Positions 25,148-33,111 of a DNA stretch of 64,000 nt are shown one piece after another. How positions within the stretch are numbered: position 1 is the stretch's first letter; every line of letters starts with the position of its first letter. The position numbers and the translations under genes are program-made. The DNA lies in contig NZ_JAIEZQ010000002.1 in NCBI RefSeq assembly GCF_019679455.1, positions 310,001 through 374,000 on the forward strand, given 5' to 3'. This stretch comes from Nocardioides jiangsuensis (lineage in GTDB: Bacteria > Actinomycetota > Actinomycetes > Propionibacteriales > Nocardioidaceae). Below the pieces are notes generated by a model. The model did not search any database. It was not told the DNA's origin and was given only the letters and a program-made list of their open reading frames with translations.

Positions 25148-25687
25148 ATGAGCGACATGTGGGTGGACCCCGCCGACGATCCGCGCACCTTCGGCAACCC
25201 GAAGGGCGAGAAGGCGACACTGCGGGAGTACCTCGGCAACTACCGGCTGACCCTCGAGATGAAGTGCGGCGGTCTCGACGCCGAGCAGCTCGCCCGTCGC
25301 TCTGTCCCGCCGAGCACCCTGAGCCTGCTCGGCCTGGTCCGGCACCTGGCCCAGGTGGAGAACCACTGGTTCCAGAGGGTGCTGCAGGGGAGAGTCGACC
25401 GGCCCCGCCTGTTCAAGCGCGACGACGACAGGGACGCGGACCTCAACGGAGCGATCGCGGACCCGGCCGTCGTCGAGGAAGCGTTCGTGGCGTGGAAGGC
25501 GGAGATCGCCGCGGCCGACGAGTGGCTGGACGCGCTCGACGAGGGCGACCTCGGCCGTGAGGTGCCGTTCGACGAGGACACGGTCAGCGTCCGCGACGTC
25601 CTCGTCCATGTGATCGAGGAGTACGCCCGGCACGCCGGCCACGCCGACCTGCTGCGAGAGTGCATCGACGGCCGCACCGGTCAGTGA
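25148..25687 (+). CDS. DinB family protein (DUF664)
   Basis: A 179-residue DinB-like four-helix protein. The metal-site histidines are visible: His in LLGLVRHLAQVENHWFQ (first site) and the paired His in VIEEYARHAGHADLLRE (second). Actinobacterial members of this group include mycothiol-dependent S-transferases and maleylpyruvate isomerases. Substrate not known. The ATG follows GTCGTGAGCC with a weak purine run, so the start is from homologue length. It is a stand-alone gene in the accessory stretch. Confidence 0.85.
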   Translation: MSDMWVDPADDPRTFGNPKGEKATLREYLGNYRLTLEMKCGGLDAEQLARRSVPPSTLSLLGLVRHLAQVENHWFQRVLQGRVDRPRLFKRDDDRDADLNGAIADPAVVEEAFVAWKAEIAAADEWLDALDEGDLGREVPFDEDTVSVRDVLVHVIEEYARHAGHADLLRECIDGRTGQ

Positions 25688-25766
25688 ACCGGCGCGGCAT
25701 GCGGAGCCCTCGCGTTGCCTCGCAGCCGTACGACGTCGTCGCGACTCCGTAGAAAGGACCGTCGCC

Positions 25767-26516
25767 ATGCGCCAGGACGAGATCTGGGACGTCGATGCCG
25801 CCCAGCGGTACGACACCCCGGGCACCGGCATGTTCGCCCCCGAGGTGGTGGGGCCGACGGTCGACCGCCTCGCCGAGCTGGCAGGCGACGGCCGAGCGCT
25901 CGAGCTCGCGATCGGGACCGGTCGCGTGGCCGTCCCTCTGACCGAGCGCGGCGTACCCGTCACCGGCATCGAGCTGTCCGGTCCGATGATCGACCGGCTC
26001 CGCACCAAGGCCGCCGAGGACACGATCCCAGTGGTCGTGGGCGACATGGCCACCGCCCGAGCGCCGGGCGAGTACACGCTGGCCTACCTCGTCTTCAACA
26101 CGATCTCCAACCTGCTGACCCAGGCCGAGCAGGTCGCATGCTTTCGGAACGCGGCGCGTCACCTCACGCCCGGTGGCCGCTTCGTCATCGAGCTGTGGGT
26201 CCCTGAGCTGCGCAGGCTCCCGCCCGGACAGCAGGCCACAGTCGGCCGGTCAGAGCCGGGCTACATCCTGTTGGACACCTACGACGTCCTGCACCAACAC
26301 GTCGTCTCGCATCATTTCCACTTCGACGGCGGGAAGCAGGCGCAGCTCTTCCGGAGCCCGCACCGCTACGTCTGGCCGGCCGAGCTCGACCTGATGGCGC
26401 AGCTCGCCGGGTTCGAGCTGGAGAGCAGGCATGCGGACTGGGCGGGGGCCGAGTTCACGGCGGAGTCCCGGTCGCACGTGTCGGTCTACCGGATCCCGGT
26501 TCAGAGCGGACTCTGA
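25767..26516 (+). CDS. class I SAM-dependent methyltransferase
   Basis: A 249-residue methyltransferase: ALELAIGTGRVAVPLTERG (motif I), VTGIELSGPMIDRL (motif II with acidic residue), and AYLVFNTISNLLTQ. It belongs to the group of methyltransferases with C-terminal barrel-like extension (YILLDTYDVLHQHVVSHHF). The ribosome site AGAAAGGACC precedes the ATG at 25767. It follows the DinB gene by 79 bases on the same strand and might form a unit with it. Substrate unknown. Confidence 0.8.
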   Translation: MRQDEIWDVDAAQRYDTPGTGMFAPEVVGPTVDRLAELAGDGRALELAIGTGRVAVPLTERGVPVTGIELSGPMIDRLRTKAAEDTIPVVVGDMATARAPGEYTLAYLVFNTISNLLTQAEQVACFRNAARHLTPGGRFVIELWVPELRRLPPGQQATVGRSEPGYILLDTYDVLHQHVVSHHFHFDGGKQAQLFRSPHRYVWPAELDLMAQLAGFELESRHADWAGAEFTAESRSHVSVYRIPVQSGL

Positions 26517-26526
26517 CGACCCGCCG

Positions 26527-26916
26527 TCACTCGCCGTACGAGAGCTCCTTCTGGTTCAAGGCGTGGCGGGGACGCCGGCGTCCGGCTCGAGGACCCGTGC
26601 CGCGCAACAGCCGCGGGATCTGTCCGCCGTTCTTGATGCGCACGACGACCGGGGCCCGCTTCGGGGGTGGAGGGGGCAGCCGTTCTCCGGGACGCGCCGG
26701 CAACCGGGTGGGACTCGGCAGGTCCTGGCGGCCGCGGAAGACCATCCCGAAGAGCTCCACCTCGTCGGCCGCCTCCTTGAGCCACATCTCGAAGCAGCCC
26801 TCGATCACCGCCAGCGCCCCCGGGCTCTTGACCGTGACCCCGAGGCCCGCCTGCCAACCGGCTCGGAACGCCTCGAGCAGCGCGTCATGTTCGTTCACTG
26901 GGCGACTACCCGTCAT
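26527..26916 (-). CDS. hypothetical protein with Pro-rich C-terminus
   Basis: A 129-residue protein. The first 60 residues look helical (LLEAFRAGWQAGLGVTVKSPG, CFEMWLKEAADEVELFGMVF), followed by a Pro/Arg-rich region. No domain recognised. The ATG follows GAGGAGAGGGGG, so translation is likely. It converges on the methyltransferase gene with a 10-base gap. Confidence 0.5.
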   Translation of the reverse strand: MTGSRPVNEHDALLEAFRAGWQAGLGVTVKSPGALAVIEGCFEMWLKEAADEVELFGMVFRGRQDLPSPTRLPARPGERLPPPPPKRAPVVVRIKNGGQIPRLLRGTGPRAGRRRPRHALNQKELSYGE

Positions 26917-27053
26917 GGACGACCCCCTCTCCTCGGTCCAAGCACACCACTTGACCCGGGGTCGGCGACATCGGTACAGCGAGGCAGCCCGGCACGCACG
27001 AACGGGCTATGGCCCGCATCGGGTCCATCGTGCAGAATCCCCGGCCGGGCGCG

Positions 27054-27995
27054 TCAGTCGGAGAGCTCGGCGGGGAACGCGACCGCGTCCACCAGGGCGC
27101 CGTTGCGCAGCACGGTGATCTCCATCCGAGCCCCGATCGACTCCTCGAACAGCAGGCGCTGCAGCGACTGCGCGTCGCCGAGCGGCGTCCCCGAAACCGC
27201 GAGGATGAGGTCGCCGGGGCGGAGGCCGCTGGACGACGCCGGACTGCCCGCGATGACCTCGACGACGCGCAGGGCCTGGCGCTGTCCTCCCCGGGCCGCC
27301 CAGTCCGGAGGCAGGGGAGCCGGCGAGGTCACCAGTCCGAGGTAGCCGCGTCGTACCCGGCCGTCGTGCATGAGCGCGAAGATGATCCGCCGGGAGGTGG
27401 CGTTGATCGGCACGGCGAGCCCGAGCCCGACGCCGGCCACCGCGGTGTTGATGCCGATGACGCGGCCCCGGGAGTCGGCGAGGGCTCCGCCCGAGTTGCC
27501 CGGGTTCAGCGCTGCGTCGGTCTGGATGACGTCCTCGACGATGCGGGTGGCGTTGCGGGTGCGGACGGGGAGCGCGCGCCCGCGGCCGCTGACCACCCCG
27601 GCGGTGACGCTGCCGGCCATGCCCAGCGGGTTGCCCACGGCCACGACCAGGGTCCCGATCCGGAGGTCGTCGACGTCGCGGTAGACCGGCGGCTCCGTGG
27701 TCGGCCGGTCGGCCCGGACGATCGCGAGGTCCGCGAGCGGATCCCGGCCGACGATCTCCAGGGGCGCGACGCTGCCGTCGGCGAACGTGGCCTCACCGGC
27801 GTCGGCCTCGCCCACCACGTGCGCGTTGGTGAGCAGGTGCCCTTCGCTGGTGAGTACGACGGCCGAGCCGGAGGCCTCTCCGGGACGGCCGCGGCGGCGC
27901 ACCTTGATCGCCGCCACCCGCGGCAGCAGCATCTCGGCGACGCCTGAGACGACCTGGGAGTACGCGTCGAGCGCGTCGTGCTCTGTCGGTTCCAT
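27054..27995 (-). CDS. trypsin-like serine protease with PDZ domain (HtrA/DegP-like), no export signal
   Basis: A 313-residue S1C-type protease. The triad is His59 (LLTNAHVVG), Asp89 (DPLADLAIV) and Ser168 (NPGNSGGAL); VEDVIQTDAALNPGNSGG is the typical oxyanion stretch. A PDZ domain follows (about 215-310): YLGLVTSPAPLP, GSPASSSGLRPGDLILAVSG, RLLFEESIGARMEITVLRNG. Unlike most HtrA proteins there is no signal peptide or membrane helix, so it should act in the cytoplasm. Such proteases degrade or hold misfolded protein. It is followed by a short gene and SRPBCC gene transcribed in the same direction. Confidence 0.85.
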   Translation of the reverse strand: MEPTEHDALDAYSQVVSGVAEMLLPRVAAIKVRRRGRPGEASGSAVVLTSEGHLLTNAHVVGEADAGEATFADGSVAPLEIVGRDPLADLAIVRADRPTTEPPVYRDVDDLRIGTLVVAVGNPLGMAGSVTAGVVSGRGRALPVRTRNATRIVEDVIQTDAALNPGNSGGALADSRGRVIGINTAVAGVGLGLAVPINATSRRIIFALMHDGRVRRGYLGLVTSPAPLPPDWAARGGQRQALRVVEVIAGSPASSSGLRPGDLILAVSGTPLGDAQSLQRLLFEESIGARMEITVLRNGALVDAVAFPAELSD

Positions 27996-28004
27996 CGTGA
28001 CCCC

Positions 28005-28157
28005 TCACCCCCGCGAGGATGGAACGTCGACCGCGGCCCCGTGCTTCCCGCGGGCCGTTCGCCCTGAGAGAACAGCGCACCCATCCTCGACGGGGACGGT
28101 GACCTCCACACCCCGGGCGGACGGGAAGAGCCGCTCCAGTGCCGTCCTCAGGTCCAT
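28005..28157 (-). CDS. small hypothetical protein (50 residues), translationally coupled to the SRPBCC gene
   Basis: Reads MDLRTALERLFPSARGVEV then a Val/Gly-rich tail with KHGAAVDVPSSRG. Its ATG shares one base with the TGA of the SRPBCC gene (TGATG), a standard coupling arrangement, and its stop lies 9 bases before the protease gene. No domain seen. It may be real but could also be a fortuitous reading frame; no independent ribosome site is visible. Confidence 0.35.
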   Translation of the reverse strand: MDLRTALERLFPSARGVEVTVPVEDGCAVLSGRTARGKHGAAVDVPSSRG

Positions 28158-28639
28158 CAGGAGCCGCGCGCTTCCGGTGCGACCGCCGGGCCGCCCGGCT
28201 CGAGGAGCGCGCGCAGTCGCTCGAAGGAGTCCGACCAGCCATCCCGGTGCAGCGCGAGTCGGGCCTCGGTGGCGAACTCGCCCTGCGAGAGCGTCACCTC
28301 CGTGGCCTCGCCGACGGCGTCGAGAGCGAGCGTGGCGACGGTCTCCCGGTCGTCTGGATCGGGCTCCTCCCACGCGAAGGTGTAGACGAGGCGGCTCGGC
28401 GGGTCGATCTCGAGGAACGTGCCCGCGAGGTGGAACACGTCGCCGTCGGGTGGCTGCATGGAGAAGCGGTACCGGCCGCCGGGCCTGAGGTCGACCTCGA
28501 GCTCGGGCGTGGTGAAGCCGTGCGGCCCCCACCACCTCGCGAGCTCGGCCGGCTCCGTCAGCGCCCTGAAGACCCGCTGGCGGGGTGCGTTGAGCTCCCA
28601 CCGCAGCTCCAGGACCAGATCCGCCGGTTGCGCGCTCAT
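28157..28639 (-). CDS. SRPBCC/AHSA1 domain protein
   Basis: A 160-residue START/Bet v1-like protein: LVLELRWELNAPRQRVFRALTEPAELARWWGPHG (typical AHSA1 opening), VDLRPGGRYRFSMQPPDGD, and a C-terminal helix DGWSDSFERLRALL. AHSA1-type proteins bind hydrophobic ligands or act as stress-linked partners. Start ATG at 28639 has AGAGTCGG upstream (weak). It is followed by a coupled short gene. Confidence 0.85.
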   Translation of the reverse strand: MSAQPADLVLELRWELNAPRQRVFRALTEPAELARWWGPHGFTTPELEVDLRPGGRYRFSMQPPDGDVFHLAGTFLEIDPPSRLVYTFAWEEPDPDDRETVATLALDAVGEATEVTLSQGEFATEARLALHRDGWSDSFERLRALLEPGGPAVAPEARGS

Positions 28640-28679
28640 GGTCCGACTCTCCCACCGGACCCGGGCGAGAGGAGCGGCT

Positions 28680-29774
28680 TCACAGGTTCCGATCGAAGAA
28701 CCGGACCGTCCGCTGCATCGACCGCTCCCAGGCGGCTTCGAAGGCGTGCGGCTCGCCGGGGTAGACGACCAGCCGGGCGTCCCGGTCGGACCGGTGCAGT
28801 GCACGCAGCGTCGCCCGCGACCAGCGGATCGGACACGACTCGTCCGCGGTGCCGTGGTGGATCAGCAGCGGCTCGCTGATCCGGTCGAAGAACGTCCGGG
28901 AGGAGAGGTCGCGGTAGGCGTCCGGGTTCCGGGTCGGCCGGCCCAGCCGGTCGAACACCTGCGCCGCCACGTCGGGTCGCTCGGGACGCGTCCACCGGTC
29001 GAGGTTGTCCACGAACAGCGAGCTCACCGGCGCGTACACGACCGCGGCGTCCACCAGTCCGGGCTTGGTGACCAGCGCGTTGTAGACGATCCCGCCGCCC
29101 ATCGACCTCCCGAGCAGCCCGACCCGGTCGGGGTCGACGTACGGCGTCTTCCTCAGCGCCAGCACGGCGGTGATCACGTCCTCGGTGTAGCCGATGCGCG
29201 TCTCCCGGTCGAGGGTGCCGGTCGGGTCGGATCCGGCGTGGCCGCGGTAGTCCGTGTGCAGGACGACGTACCCGGCGCGGGCGAGGTAGTCCTGCTCGCG
29301 CATCAGGCCCTGCCCGGTGGTGTAGATGCTGGGCTCGATGTACCCGTGAGCGAGAACGAGCGCCGGGAACGGCCCGCGCCCGTTCGGGACGTTCAGGATT
29401 CCGGTCACGGTGAGCCCGTCGCTCTCGTACCGCACCTCGCTGCGCGTGTAGAAGCCGTAGTCCCCGACCTCGCGTACGACGCGCACGGGACCGCTGCGCA
29501 GCTCGTTCGCCATCACGGCCTGCAGCGACAGGGGTCTCGGGACACGGGGAACCTCCGAGGTGGTTGCGAACCCCGGCTGCGGCGACGTACCCGGCGACGT
29601 ACCCGACGGCATGGCCGGGGGAGGGCCGGACTCGTCGGGGGCGGGTGGCGGTGCGGCCTCCGACGACCGCGGTGCGCCGGGCTGGGCCCGCGGTACGTCG
29701 GAGGTGCAGGCCGTCGCGGCCAGGAGCACGGCGACCGCCGCACCCTCGGACAGGAGACGTGCGAGCCCGGGCAC
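28680..29774 (-). CDS. secreted alpha/beta hydrolase (S9 prolyl-oligopeptidase-like), possible lipoprotein
   Basis: A 364-residue exported hydrolase. The N-terminus LLSEGAAVAVLLAATAC ends in a cysteine that could be lipidated, though its preceding residues are a loose lipobox. A Pro/Ser-rich linker leads to an alpha/beta hydrolase domain: FPALVLAHGYIEPSIYTTG (oxyanion region), nucleophile Ser in LLGRSMGGGIVYNALV, Asp in HHGTADESCPIRWS, and His in PGEPHAFEA. It matches S9-type peptidase/esterase proteins of dipeptidyl-peptidase-like group. GTG at 29774 places the hydrophobic segment at the N-terminus. Substrate unknown. Confidence 0.8.
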   Translation of the reverse strand: MPGLARLLSEGAAVAVLLAATACTSDVPRAQPGAPRSSEAAPPPAPDESGPPPAMPSGTSPGTSPQPGFATTSEVPRVPRPLSLQAVMANELRSGPVRVVREVGDYGFYTRSEVRYESDGLTVTGILNVPNGRGPFPALVLAHGYIEPSIYTTGQGLMREQDYLARAGYVVLHTDYRGHAGSDPTGTLDRETRIGYTEDVITAVLALRKTPYVDPDRVGLLGRSMGGGIVYNALVTKPGLVDAAVVYAPVSSLFVDNLDRWTRPERPDVAAQVFDRLGRPTRNPDAYRDLSSRTFFDRISEPLLIHHGTADESCPIRWSRATLRALHRSDRDARLVVYPGEPHAFEAAWERSMQRTVRFFDRNL

Positions 29775-29829
29775 ACCTCGATTGTGCCCAGACCGCGGAG
29801 GGATCCCGAGGTTCGGCGTCCGGGGGACG

Positions 29830-30146
29830 CTAGGCGGTGACCTCTGCGGCCGCCGGCAGCTGGCTGGTGAGCGCGAGCATCGACAGGTAGGCGCGCAGCG
29901 CGGTGATCTGAGCGCCGGCCACGTCGTAGAAGACCGTGTAGGGGACACGGACCTCCGCCCCTGTGGCCGGGATGCCCGCGAAGTCGGAGACGTGCGTCGC
30001 CACGAACACGGCCTCGACCGCCGCGAGCCCGTCACCGCAGACCAGGTGCTTGAGCTCGGGAGACGCGTGGAACGTCTCCCTGTGCAGGGAGACGATCAGG
30101 TCGCGCACGGCCTCCCTGCCGCGGACCTCCTTGGTGACCCGTCGCG
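29830..30146 (-). pseudogene. 5'-truncated SnoaL-like / ester-cyclase family gene
   Basis: The reading frame VRGREAVRDLIVSLHRETFHASPELKHLV...PYTVFYDVAGAQITALRAYLSM matches the second half of SnoaL-like polyketide-cyclase/NTF2-fold proteins. The N-terminal 40-50 residues expected in that family are absent: in frame, a TAG lies at 30148-30150, 39 bases before the GTG at 30108 that could serve as a start. No catalytic assignment is possible. Either a truncated remnant or an unusually short protein starting at GTG 30108. Confidence 0.45.
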
Positions 30147-30336
30147 GCTACCTGCCGGACGGCAGGGCGCGGCAAGGGAGCCGAGCCCGTCTCTCCAGTG
30201 CATCGCGAGAAAGGGGTGGGCGACTGAGGCGAAGGTCCCGGCCGGAGCGATCCCGGCGGGTGGAAGACGGACGGGGCAGACCACCCGGACCGCCGCCGGC
30301 GTGCGCCGCGCGGGGGCGACCGGGTTGGCCCGGCCG

Positions 30337-30558
30337 TCAGGAGCCGTCGCGCTGTGCGGGGATCGACGGCGGGGCGGCCTCGTCGCGACGCGGGTGGCGC
30401 CGCTGCTGGACCAGCCTGACGACCTCGCGTCCTCCGACGGTGTCGAAGAAGTCGACCTGGTTGACATGGGCGTCGATCAGCCCGTACGTCAAATCGAAAA
30501 GATGCGGCCGACGGTGGTTGCTCGCGGGCTCAGCGGATGGCTTCGGGTGCCTGCGCAT
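30337..30558 (-). CDS. small hypothetical protein, 73 residues
   Basis: Strong ribosome site: AGGAGG followed by seven bases and ATG at 30558. The product has a basic N-terminus (MRRHPKPS), a hydrophobic-mixed centre (LFDLTYGLIDAHVNQVDFFDTV) and a charged tail. No domain recognised. The two shadow frames around it have no ribosome site, so this is the best-supported reading here. Confidence 0.5.
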   Translation of the reverse strand: MRRHPKPSAEPASNHRRPHLFDLTYGLIDAHVNQVDFFDTVGGREVVRLVQQRRHPRRDEAAPPSIPAQRDGS

Positions 30559-30780
30559 GACCCACCTCCTGACAGTTCTTTACCTCAGGCTGAGCCAGGG
30601 CAGGAGGGGGAGGCAGAGCCACAAGACCCTCGGCCGGACACCGATGGTCCCGAGGTTCGCGTACCCGGCGATAGGGCACGGACGAGACCCCGGGGCCACG
30701 TCCGGCGGTCGTTCCCGAACCGTGGACTCCCGCGACTTCCCGTGCCACGGTGGACACGACCCCTCACGAGGAGGTGCAGC

Positions 30781-30930
30781 ATGGAACAGGCAGACCGTTC
30801 GACCTGCCCCGACTGTCACGCTCTGGTCGCCGACCTGGAGGCGCACGAGCGGTGGCACTCCCGCCTGGTGTCGGACCTCGCCAAGGCCGTCGAGAGCGAG
30901 CTCAAGCGCAGGCCGGCCGCCGCCGGCTGA
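30781..30930 (+). CDS. 49-residue zinc-finger-like protein (CxxC...HxxxH)
   Basis: A 49-residue protein preceded by GAGGAGGTGCAGC before its ATG. Residues CPDCHALVADLEAHERWH contain CxxC followed after eleven residues by HxxxH, spacing that would suit a small zinc site. The rest is a charged helix (SDLAKAVESELKRRP). Similar short proteins occur in other actinomycetes, to the best of my knowledge without a known role. It is followed by a hairpin terminator. Confidence 0.6.
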   Translation: MEQADRSTCPDCHALVADLEAHERWHSRLVSDLAKAVESELKRRPAAAG

Positions 30931-30957
30931 GCAGTCCCACCCCGACCCTCTGACGAG

Positions 30958-30986
30958 CCCGGCCGGCGACATAAGGCCGGGTTTCT
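30958..30986 (+). terminator. rho-independent-like terminator
   Basis: CCCGGCC (30958-30964), ten-base loop, GGCCGGG (30975-30981), then TTTCT. A perfect 7-bp GC stem with a short T-run directly after the zinc-finger-like gene. Confidence 0.6.
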
Positions 30987-31200
30987 CGGCTCGGCTTCCA
31001 CCCAAAGCGCCCTCGCCCTGCGTGTGGTGTGGTCGATGGACGGGCCGTGCTCGTGCCCCCGCGCTGATGTTGCTGGAACGCCTCCGCAGGCGCAGGCGGC
31101 CGGCCCCGGTGTCCTGGCGCGACGCGAACCGGGCGGCATAGACCGGTCCACGTCGCCGCTGCGGATCGAGTGGGGGAACCGCACGGGCTCCACGAAACGA
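30987..31200. other. gene-free stretch, no feature recognised
   Basis: Between the terminator and the paired palindromes I see no reading frame with a ribosome site, RNA gene or repeat. It is ordinary GC-rich sequence. Confidence 0.5.
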
Positions 31201-31217
31201 ATCGCGAAATCCGCGAT
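31201..31217. promoter_or_regulatory. perfect palindrome ATCGCG-N5-CGCGAT
   Basis: ATCGCG (31201-31206) and CGCGAT (31212-31217) with AAATC between. It lies three bases before a second perfect palindrome, about 150 bases upstream of the orphan gene at 31364. Likely protein-binding or promoter element; no regulator identified. Confidence 0.4.
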
Positions 31218-31219
31218 CG

Positions 31220-31235
31220 GAAGGTTAATACCTTC
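31220..31235. promoter_or_regulatory. perfect palindrome GAAGGT-TAAT-ACCTTC
   Basis: GAAGGT (31220-31225), TAAT, ACCTTC (31230-31235). TTAATA in its centre could also be read as a weak -10. Local AT content is higher than in flanking DNA. Confidence 0.4.
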
Positions 31236-31363
31236 GAACGTGGGGGAATGCTGCGTGGTGGCTCCGTCACGGGGGAGCGACCTTCGGGGGAAAGTTCAGC
31301 GGGTCTCAGGACGCCGAGACAGCGAGAACCATCTGCGAACTTCTCGGTCAAGGAGGATCGTTC

Positions 31364-31597
31364 ATGTTCGACTCCGAAGCGTCGTCCGTACCGATGTGCA
31401 CGGTGCGGCCGCACCCCATCAGTGGCTGGACACCCGAGCTGCACCTGTCCCACACGCCCCCGCCCGCCCCGTCGCCGGGGAGCATCTCGTTCCCCACCGT
31501 CGAGCAGGCCATCCAGTACGCCAAGAACCACTTCGGCCTCGGCATGATCAAGGTGGCCGACGAGCCGGCGCATCATCGCCGTCCCATCTCGGCCTGA
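31364..31597 (+). CDS. orphan small protein, 77 residues
   Basis: The ATG follows a strong ribosome site (AAGGAGG, seven bases upstream). The product has a Pro/Ser-rich centre (PPPAPSPGS) and a C-terminal helix-like SFPTVEQAIQYAKNHFGLGM. No family recognised. It stands alone between the palindrome pair and the inverted-repeat element. Confidence 0.6.
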   Translation: MFDSEASSVPMCTVRPHPISGWTPELHLSHTPPPAPSPGSISFPTVEQAIQYAKNHFGLGMIKVADEPAHHRRPISA

Positions 31598-31682
31598 CGG
31601 CAGGTCGTCCCCGCGCGGCCTTCGGCCGAGGTGTCTCTGGGAGGTGCCACCTCGCGCTCGGCCGTACGGACGAACCGAATCG

Positions 31683-31743
31683 CACACGTGTGCGGTTGTG
31701 ACACGCGCTCGCGCCGGGACCGTGTCACAACGGCACACGTGTG
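31683..31743. repeat. long inverted-repeat element, copy 1
   Basis: Two 23-base arms, 31683-31705 and 31721-31743, are inverted with one mismatch; a 15-base spacer separates them. Each arm is made of the self-complementary block CACACGTGTG plus GTTGTGACACG or its complement. A related element with the same blocks lies at 58953. It sits between the 77-residue gene and the LCP gene. It can form a long hairpin in RNA or DNA. Confidence 0.8.
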
Positions 31744-31818
31744 TGCCTGTCAGCCGGGTGACCGAAAGCGTCACATTGGTCGCCGCAGCCCCACGAGTGG
31801 CGTACCGTTTCCGGAGCA

Positions 31819-33066
31819 ATGTCAGCCCGCGACTCCCGTCGCCTGGTCTCGACGAGAGAGTCAGTGTCCGAGTCCGTCACACCCCGCCGCCGCGCGACCC
31901 CTCCGCGCAGGCGACGCGTCGTCACCTGGGTCGCCGCCTCCGTCGCCGTCCTGCTGCTCACCGTCACGGTCGGCGGGTTCCTCGTCTACCGCCACCTCGA
32001 CGGCAACATCACCGAGCTCGACACCTCGGACTTGCTCGGCACCGACCGGCCGGAGGCGTACGTCCCGACCGAGAACGTCCCGCACCGGCCGCTGAACATC
32101 CTGCTGCTCGGCTCCGACACCCGTGAGGGGCAGGGCATGAGGATCGGCGGGGAAACCCCCGGTCTGTCGGACACCACGATCCTCCTGCACCTCTCCGCGG
32201 ACCGGGAGCGGGCGTACGGCGTCAGCCTGCCGCGTGACGCGATGGTCGAGCGGCCGTCGTGCGTGAAGGAGGACGGCAGCACCGACCCCGGCGGGCTGAG
32301 CATGTTCAACAGCGCCTACGCCGTCGGTGGGCCGGCCTGCACCCAGCGCACCGTCGAGCAGCTGACCGGGATCCGGATCGACCACTTCGTGGTCATCGAC
32401 TTCGCGGGCTTCACGAACATGGTCGACGCCCTGGGCGGTGTCCCGGTGTGCGTGCCGACCGAGGTCAACGACACGATCGGCAACATCCACCTCCCGGCCG
32501 GGTCCTACGAGATGTCCGGGGAGCAGGCGCTCGACTACGTGCGGCTGCGCCACGAGCTGTCGGAGAACGGCGACATCGGCCGGATGAAGCGCCAGCAGGC
32601 GTTCCTCGCCGCCATGGCGAACAAGGCGATCTCGGCGGGGACGCTGACCAACCCGGTGCGGCTCTACTCGTTCCTCGACGCGGCCACCAAGTCGCTGACC
32701 ACCGACCCCGGGCTGGCCAGCCTGAAGGAGCTCTCCGACCTCGCCGGCCAGGTCCGGGACATCGGCGTCGAGGACATCGCGTTCCTCACGGTCCCCTTCG
32801 AGACCTACGAGCCCGACCCGAACCGGCTCGTGTGGGCGCCGGAGGCAGAACGGCTGTGGGACCGGATCCGCACCGACGAGGACCTCTCGCGCAAGCAGAG
32901 CCGCTCGGTGACCACGGCCGCCGACGAGTCGGCCACCCCCACGGCGCCGACCGAGGAGCCCTCGTCGTCGCCCTCGGAGGACCCATCGGACGGCTCCACG
33001 ACAGAGCAGAGCCCGGCCTCCGAGGCCAAGGCCGAGCAGGCACGCGAGAACGGTCTCTGCGCCTGA
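31819..33066 (+). CDS. LCP family (LytR-CpsA-Psr) cell wall glycopolymer ligase
   Basis: A 415-residue membrane protein: a basic cytoplasmic N-terminus, one transmembrane helix (VVTWVAASVAVLLLTVTVGG), and the extracytoplasmic LCP domain. Typical features are LLGSDTREGQG (pyrophosphate-binding Asp/Arg), TTILLHLSADRERAYGVSLPRD, and DYVRLRHELSENGDIGRMKRQQAFLAAM. LCP enzymes attach glycopolymers such as arabinogalactan or teichoic acid to peptidoglycan. A Ser/Thr/Pro-rich tail ends in ENGLCA. The start codon follows a GGAGCA site. It is preceded by the long inverted repeat. Confidence 0.9.
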   Translation: MSARDSRRLVSTRESVSESVTPRRRATPPRRRRVVTWVAASVAVLLLTVTVGGFLVYRHLDGNITELDTSDLLGTDRPEAYVPTENVPHRPLNILLLGSDTREGQGMRIGGETPGLSDTTILLHLSADRERAYGVSLPRDAMVERPSCVKEDGSTDPGGLSMFNSAYAVGGPACTQRTVEQLTGIRIDHFVVIDFAGFTNMVDALGGVPVCVPTEVNDTIGNIHLPAGSYEMSGEQALDYVRLRHELSENGDIGRMKRQQAFLAAMANKAISAGTLTNPVRLYSFLDAATKSLTTDPGLASLKELSDLAGQVRDIGVEDIAFLTVPFETYEPDPNRLVWAPEAERLWDRIRTDEDLSRKQSRSVTTAADESATPTAPTEEPSSSPSEDPSDGSTTEQSPASEAKAEQARENGLCA

Positions 33067-33111
33067 GGCCCTGACCCGCGGAGCCGGGCCGGCTCGACGG
33101 GACGCGGGTGG

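Noticed and set aside
29560-30930. A long plus-strand frame ending at the zinc-finger-like gene
   Set aside because: It runs through and opposite other genes with no domain before the last 49 residues; only the ATG at 30781 has a ribosome site.
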